Origin: JAEULH01 sp963805915
Lineage (GTDB): Bacteria > Pseudomonadota > Alphaproteobacteria > Rhodospirillales > Defluviicoccaceae
Length of the DNA: 64,000 nucleotides
Assembly (NCBI GenBank): GCA_963805915.1
Contig: CAWDWD010000007.1
Coordinates: forward strand, 372,001 to 436,000
Direction: 5' to 3'
Shown: positions 62,500 to 64,000 of the stretch, piece after piece
Layout: the number at the start of each line of letters is the position of its first letter
Position numbering within the stretch: the stretch's first letter is position 1
The notes under the pieces: model-generated
The model's database searches: none
Seen by the model: the letters and a program-made list of their open reading frames with translations, nothing else
What the model was told of the DNA's origin: nothing
Program-made: the position numbers and the translations under genes

Positions 62500-63700
62500 A
62501 TGCTGAGGGTTGTGGTCACTACCGCGATAGCCATCGGGATTTTTTCCGCGGGCGTTACGGCGGCGGATTTCAAGTGCCAGGACAACGTTCCTGATGTCTC
62601 TATTGGCCAAGGAGCAAAAACTCGTCGATCAGTTCTGGCAAGAGACCTTGCTTTATTTAGAAGCCTATGTTGATGATTAAAGGCGCCGATGGAAAGTGCA
62701 AGGACTCGGCCGAAGCCACCGTTCAAACAGTCGACGCATCGACTGGCGAAAAGCAGTCGCGCTGTATCCTTAAGTACCGCGATATGGAACTTCTTGCCAA
62801 GCACCTGCAGGAAGTCTCGCCGAGCCGGCGAAAGCAAAGATCTGTTTTGACCCACAGAAGAATTACACCGAGTTTCAGCTCTATACGCCGAACGAGAAAC
62901 TCCGGTCGATGTCGCCGGTAAGCCAATGGCTCGATCGGCCATTGCTGACGGACTACTATACGAAAATGGGCGGTCCCATTGGCAAGGCCGGGCTCGAGCT
63001 GAACGACAACTTCGTCCAGGTCGCCGCCAAGACCGACACGAAAGCTCACTGGACGCATGATGTCAGCATCAACGGCTTGCCGAACCTGTGGGCGTCGGTT
63101 GGCTGGATCCCTTTCTATGCGGAGAACGAGAACGCGCGAAATGACAGGTTCCGCGGTGGGTATCTTTACGCCGAGGTCATGGGCCCGTGGGGAAATTTGC
63201 GGATCGCGGAAATCGACGGCGAACCGGTAGGGGCCGAAATCGGAATGACGGTGCAGTTGTTCAACACGTCCTATCCTTACCACTACCACCATCCCCAGGA
63301 AGCTTACATTACCCTATCCAAGCCGCAATGCGTCGATCAGAACAGGTACATGGTCATGGATTGGGACAACGACGCGCTCCATCAGGAACGTGTCGAGGGT
63401 GGCTGGTCGGTGACCGTCGATGGCTCCGCCGATACTTGGAAAACTTGGTTCAAGGACCAGGACCCGACGAAGGAATGGCTTGCCTATTTCGAGCGCAACG
63501 CCATTCATTCCTTCTACCTGAAGGAGGGGTGCAACGCGACCATCGAGAACTCCGGGTTGGTGACCGTGTGGGCCCGCTCCACCGCGCGCGACAACCAACA
63601 GTCGACCCGGCTATGCCGGCCGGCTGATGGCAAGCCTCATGTCAACGATATGATGCCGTGGACGAAATCCGTATGCGATCTCACCGACTGGAAGCCGTAA
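62500..63700 (+). pseudogene. dddY: Periplasmic DMSP lyase DddY-like cupin protein, three apparent frameshifts in the N-terminal third
   Basis: About 400 residues if repaired, the size of DddY. DddY cleaves dimethylsulfoniopropionate to dimethyl sulfide and acrylate in the periplasm. A signal peptide (MLRVVVTTAIAIGIFSAGVT) starts at 62500 with ribosome site GGAGGA. Frame changes lie at about 62585-62600, 62665-62672 and 62812-62820; fragments between them (KEQKLVDQFWQETLLYLEAY, KYRDMELLAKHLQEV, KAKICFDPQKNYTEFQLYTP) clearly form one protein. From 62821 it is intact: SQWLDRPLLTDYYTKMGGPI, NDNFVQVAAKTDTKAHWTHD. The cupin site is YPYHYHHPQEAY: His 63281, His 63287, Glu 63299, Tyr 63305, then His at 63506, 69 codons after the Glu. 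This spacing equals that recalled for DddY (His, His, Glu, His, with catalytic Tyr). Decay or sequence error cannot be separated here. Confidence 0.75.
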
Positions 63701-63701
63701 G

Positions 63702-63723
63702 TCAAGCGGCCACCCTCGCTTGA
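63702..63723 (+). terminator. Possible hairpin terminator after the DddY-like gene
   Basis: TCAAGCG (63702-63708) and CGCTTGA (63717-63723) form a perfect 7-bp stem with an 8-base loop immediately after the stop codon. There is no T run, so it may need Rho or only stabilise the mRNA end. Confidence 0.45.
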
Positions 63724-63945
63724 GGCGACCTTGGGCAAGCGTCGCGAGCACCCGCTTGGCCGGGGTGGTAGATCCAGGGAGATATTGACGTCCGCCATTT
63801 CGCTTCGCTGGCCCGAGTTGGCTATCCGGATACACAATACCCAGCGCACCGCGACTTGCGCGTCATCCGCGCTGCGCTGTAGCGTGGGGCAACCGCGACA
63901 CTTGCCGGCGCCGCGGCGTCTCGGCGATCAATCTCCACAGCGGAC

Positions 63946-64000
63946 ATGGTCACAATGACGTTCAGCCGAAGTCTTTTTGTCTCCATCGGCGCCGGCGCGC
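63946..64000 (+). CDS. Possible start of a secreted protein (partial, runs off the window)
   Basis: From ATG at 63946 (or 63955) the frame reads MVTMTFSRSLFVSIGAGA to the window end. A basic residue followed by a hydrophobic run is typical of a signal peptide start. No ribosome site is convincing and only 18 codons are visible, so this is weak. Confidence 0.3.
   Translation, partial: MVTMTFSRSLFVSIGAGA

Overview
The window is high-GC DNA from an alphaproteobacterium, most likely a Rhodospirillales-like lineage. I infer this from the gene families and from conserved synteny: ffh-rpsP-rimM-trmD-rplS-leuC-leuD-leuB-asd, sdhE-mfd beside divergent recG, and the assimilatory sulfur operon cysG-DUF2849-sulfite reductase-DUF934-cysH. 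No rRNA, CRISPR array, complete insertion sequence or replication origin is visible. One tRNA gene (Glu, anticodon UUC) is present.

Layout. 1-10.9 kb: a VWA-like protein, an FAD oxidoreductase, mfd, sdhE, recG, a DUF502 membrane protein, a NUDIX hydrolase, a TIGR02186-type membrane protein and a universal stress protein. 11-15.8 kb: the sulfur assimilation operon on the minus strand, behind an AT-rich promoter region. 15.9-18.5 kb: malate synthase with its own terminator, an Hsp20 gene behind a near-consensus sigma-32 promoter, and tRNA-Glu. 18.6-23.9 kb: a copper-resistance island (CopA-type P-ATPase, CopB, multicopper oxidase, cupredoxin remnant) in which every gene but copB is broken. 23.9-24.8 kb: a barren stretch. 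24.8-28.3 kb: accA, galE and a HerA-like ATPase.

28.3-37.6 kb is the metabolic centre of the window. It holds mch, mcl, smtB, smtA, mct and meh, with purE-purK in the middle of the run. Together they encode the glyoxylate-assimilation half of the 3-hydroxypropionate bi-cycle. SmtAB turns malate into malyl-CoA, and Mcl splits that to acetyl-CoA and glyoxylate. Mcl also condenses glyoxylate with propionyl-CoA. Mch, Mct and Meh then carry the product to citramalyl-CoA, which Mcl cleaves to pyruvate and acetyl-CoA. The proteins look like the Chloroflexus versions rather than the Rhodobacter ethylmalonyl-CoA-pathway versions. A (3S)-malyl-CoA thioesterase-like protein (39.3 kb) and malate synthase (15.9 kb) act on the same intermediates. 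Malonyl-CoA reductase and propionyl-CoA synthase are not in the window, so autotrophy cannot be claimed.

Directly behind meh sits a lower-GC, translationally coupled three-gene cassette of unknown function (37.6-39.2 kb). Then come a type III polyketide synthase with an ICMT-like methyltransferase and the leu/asd and ribosomal/SRP block. 50-62.3 kb holds a GFA-like protein, a CMP-sugar synthetase-like/KdsC-like fusion, a GST, a TPR protein, an SDR protein, a CBS protein, a cNMP/CBS/DUF294 protein beside a sensor-exonuclease fusion, yicC, gmk and pcm.

At 62.5-63.7 kb is a secreted cupin protein whose metal and catalytic residues match the periplasmic DMSP lyase DddY. Its first third carries three apparent frameshifts. 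If functional, it would release acrylate, a precursor of propionyl-CoA, which the 28-37 kb pathway consumes. At least ten apparent single-base or small indels break five genes (sulfite reductase, copA, multicopper oxidase, smtA, dddY). Sequencing error and real decay cannot be told apart from the sequence alone.
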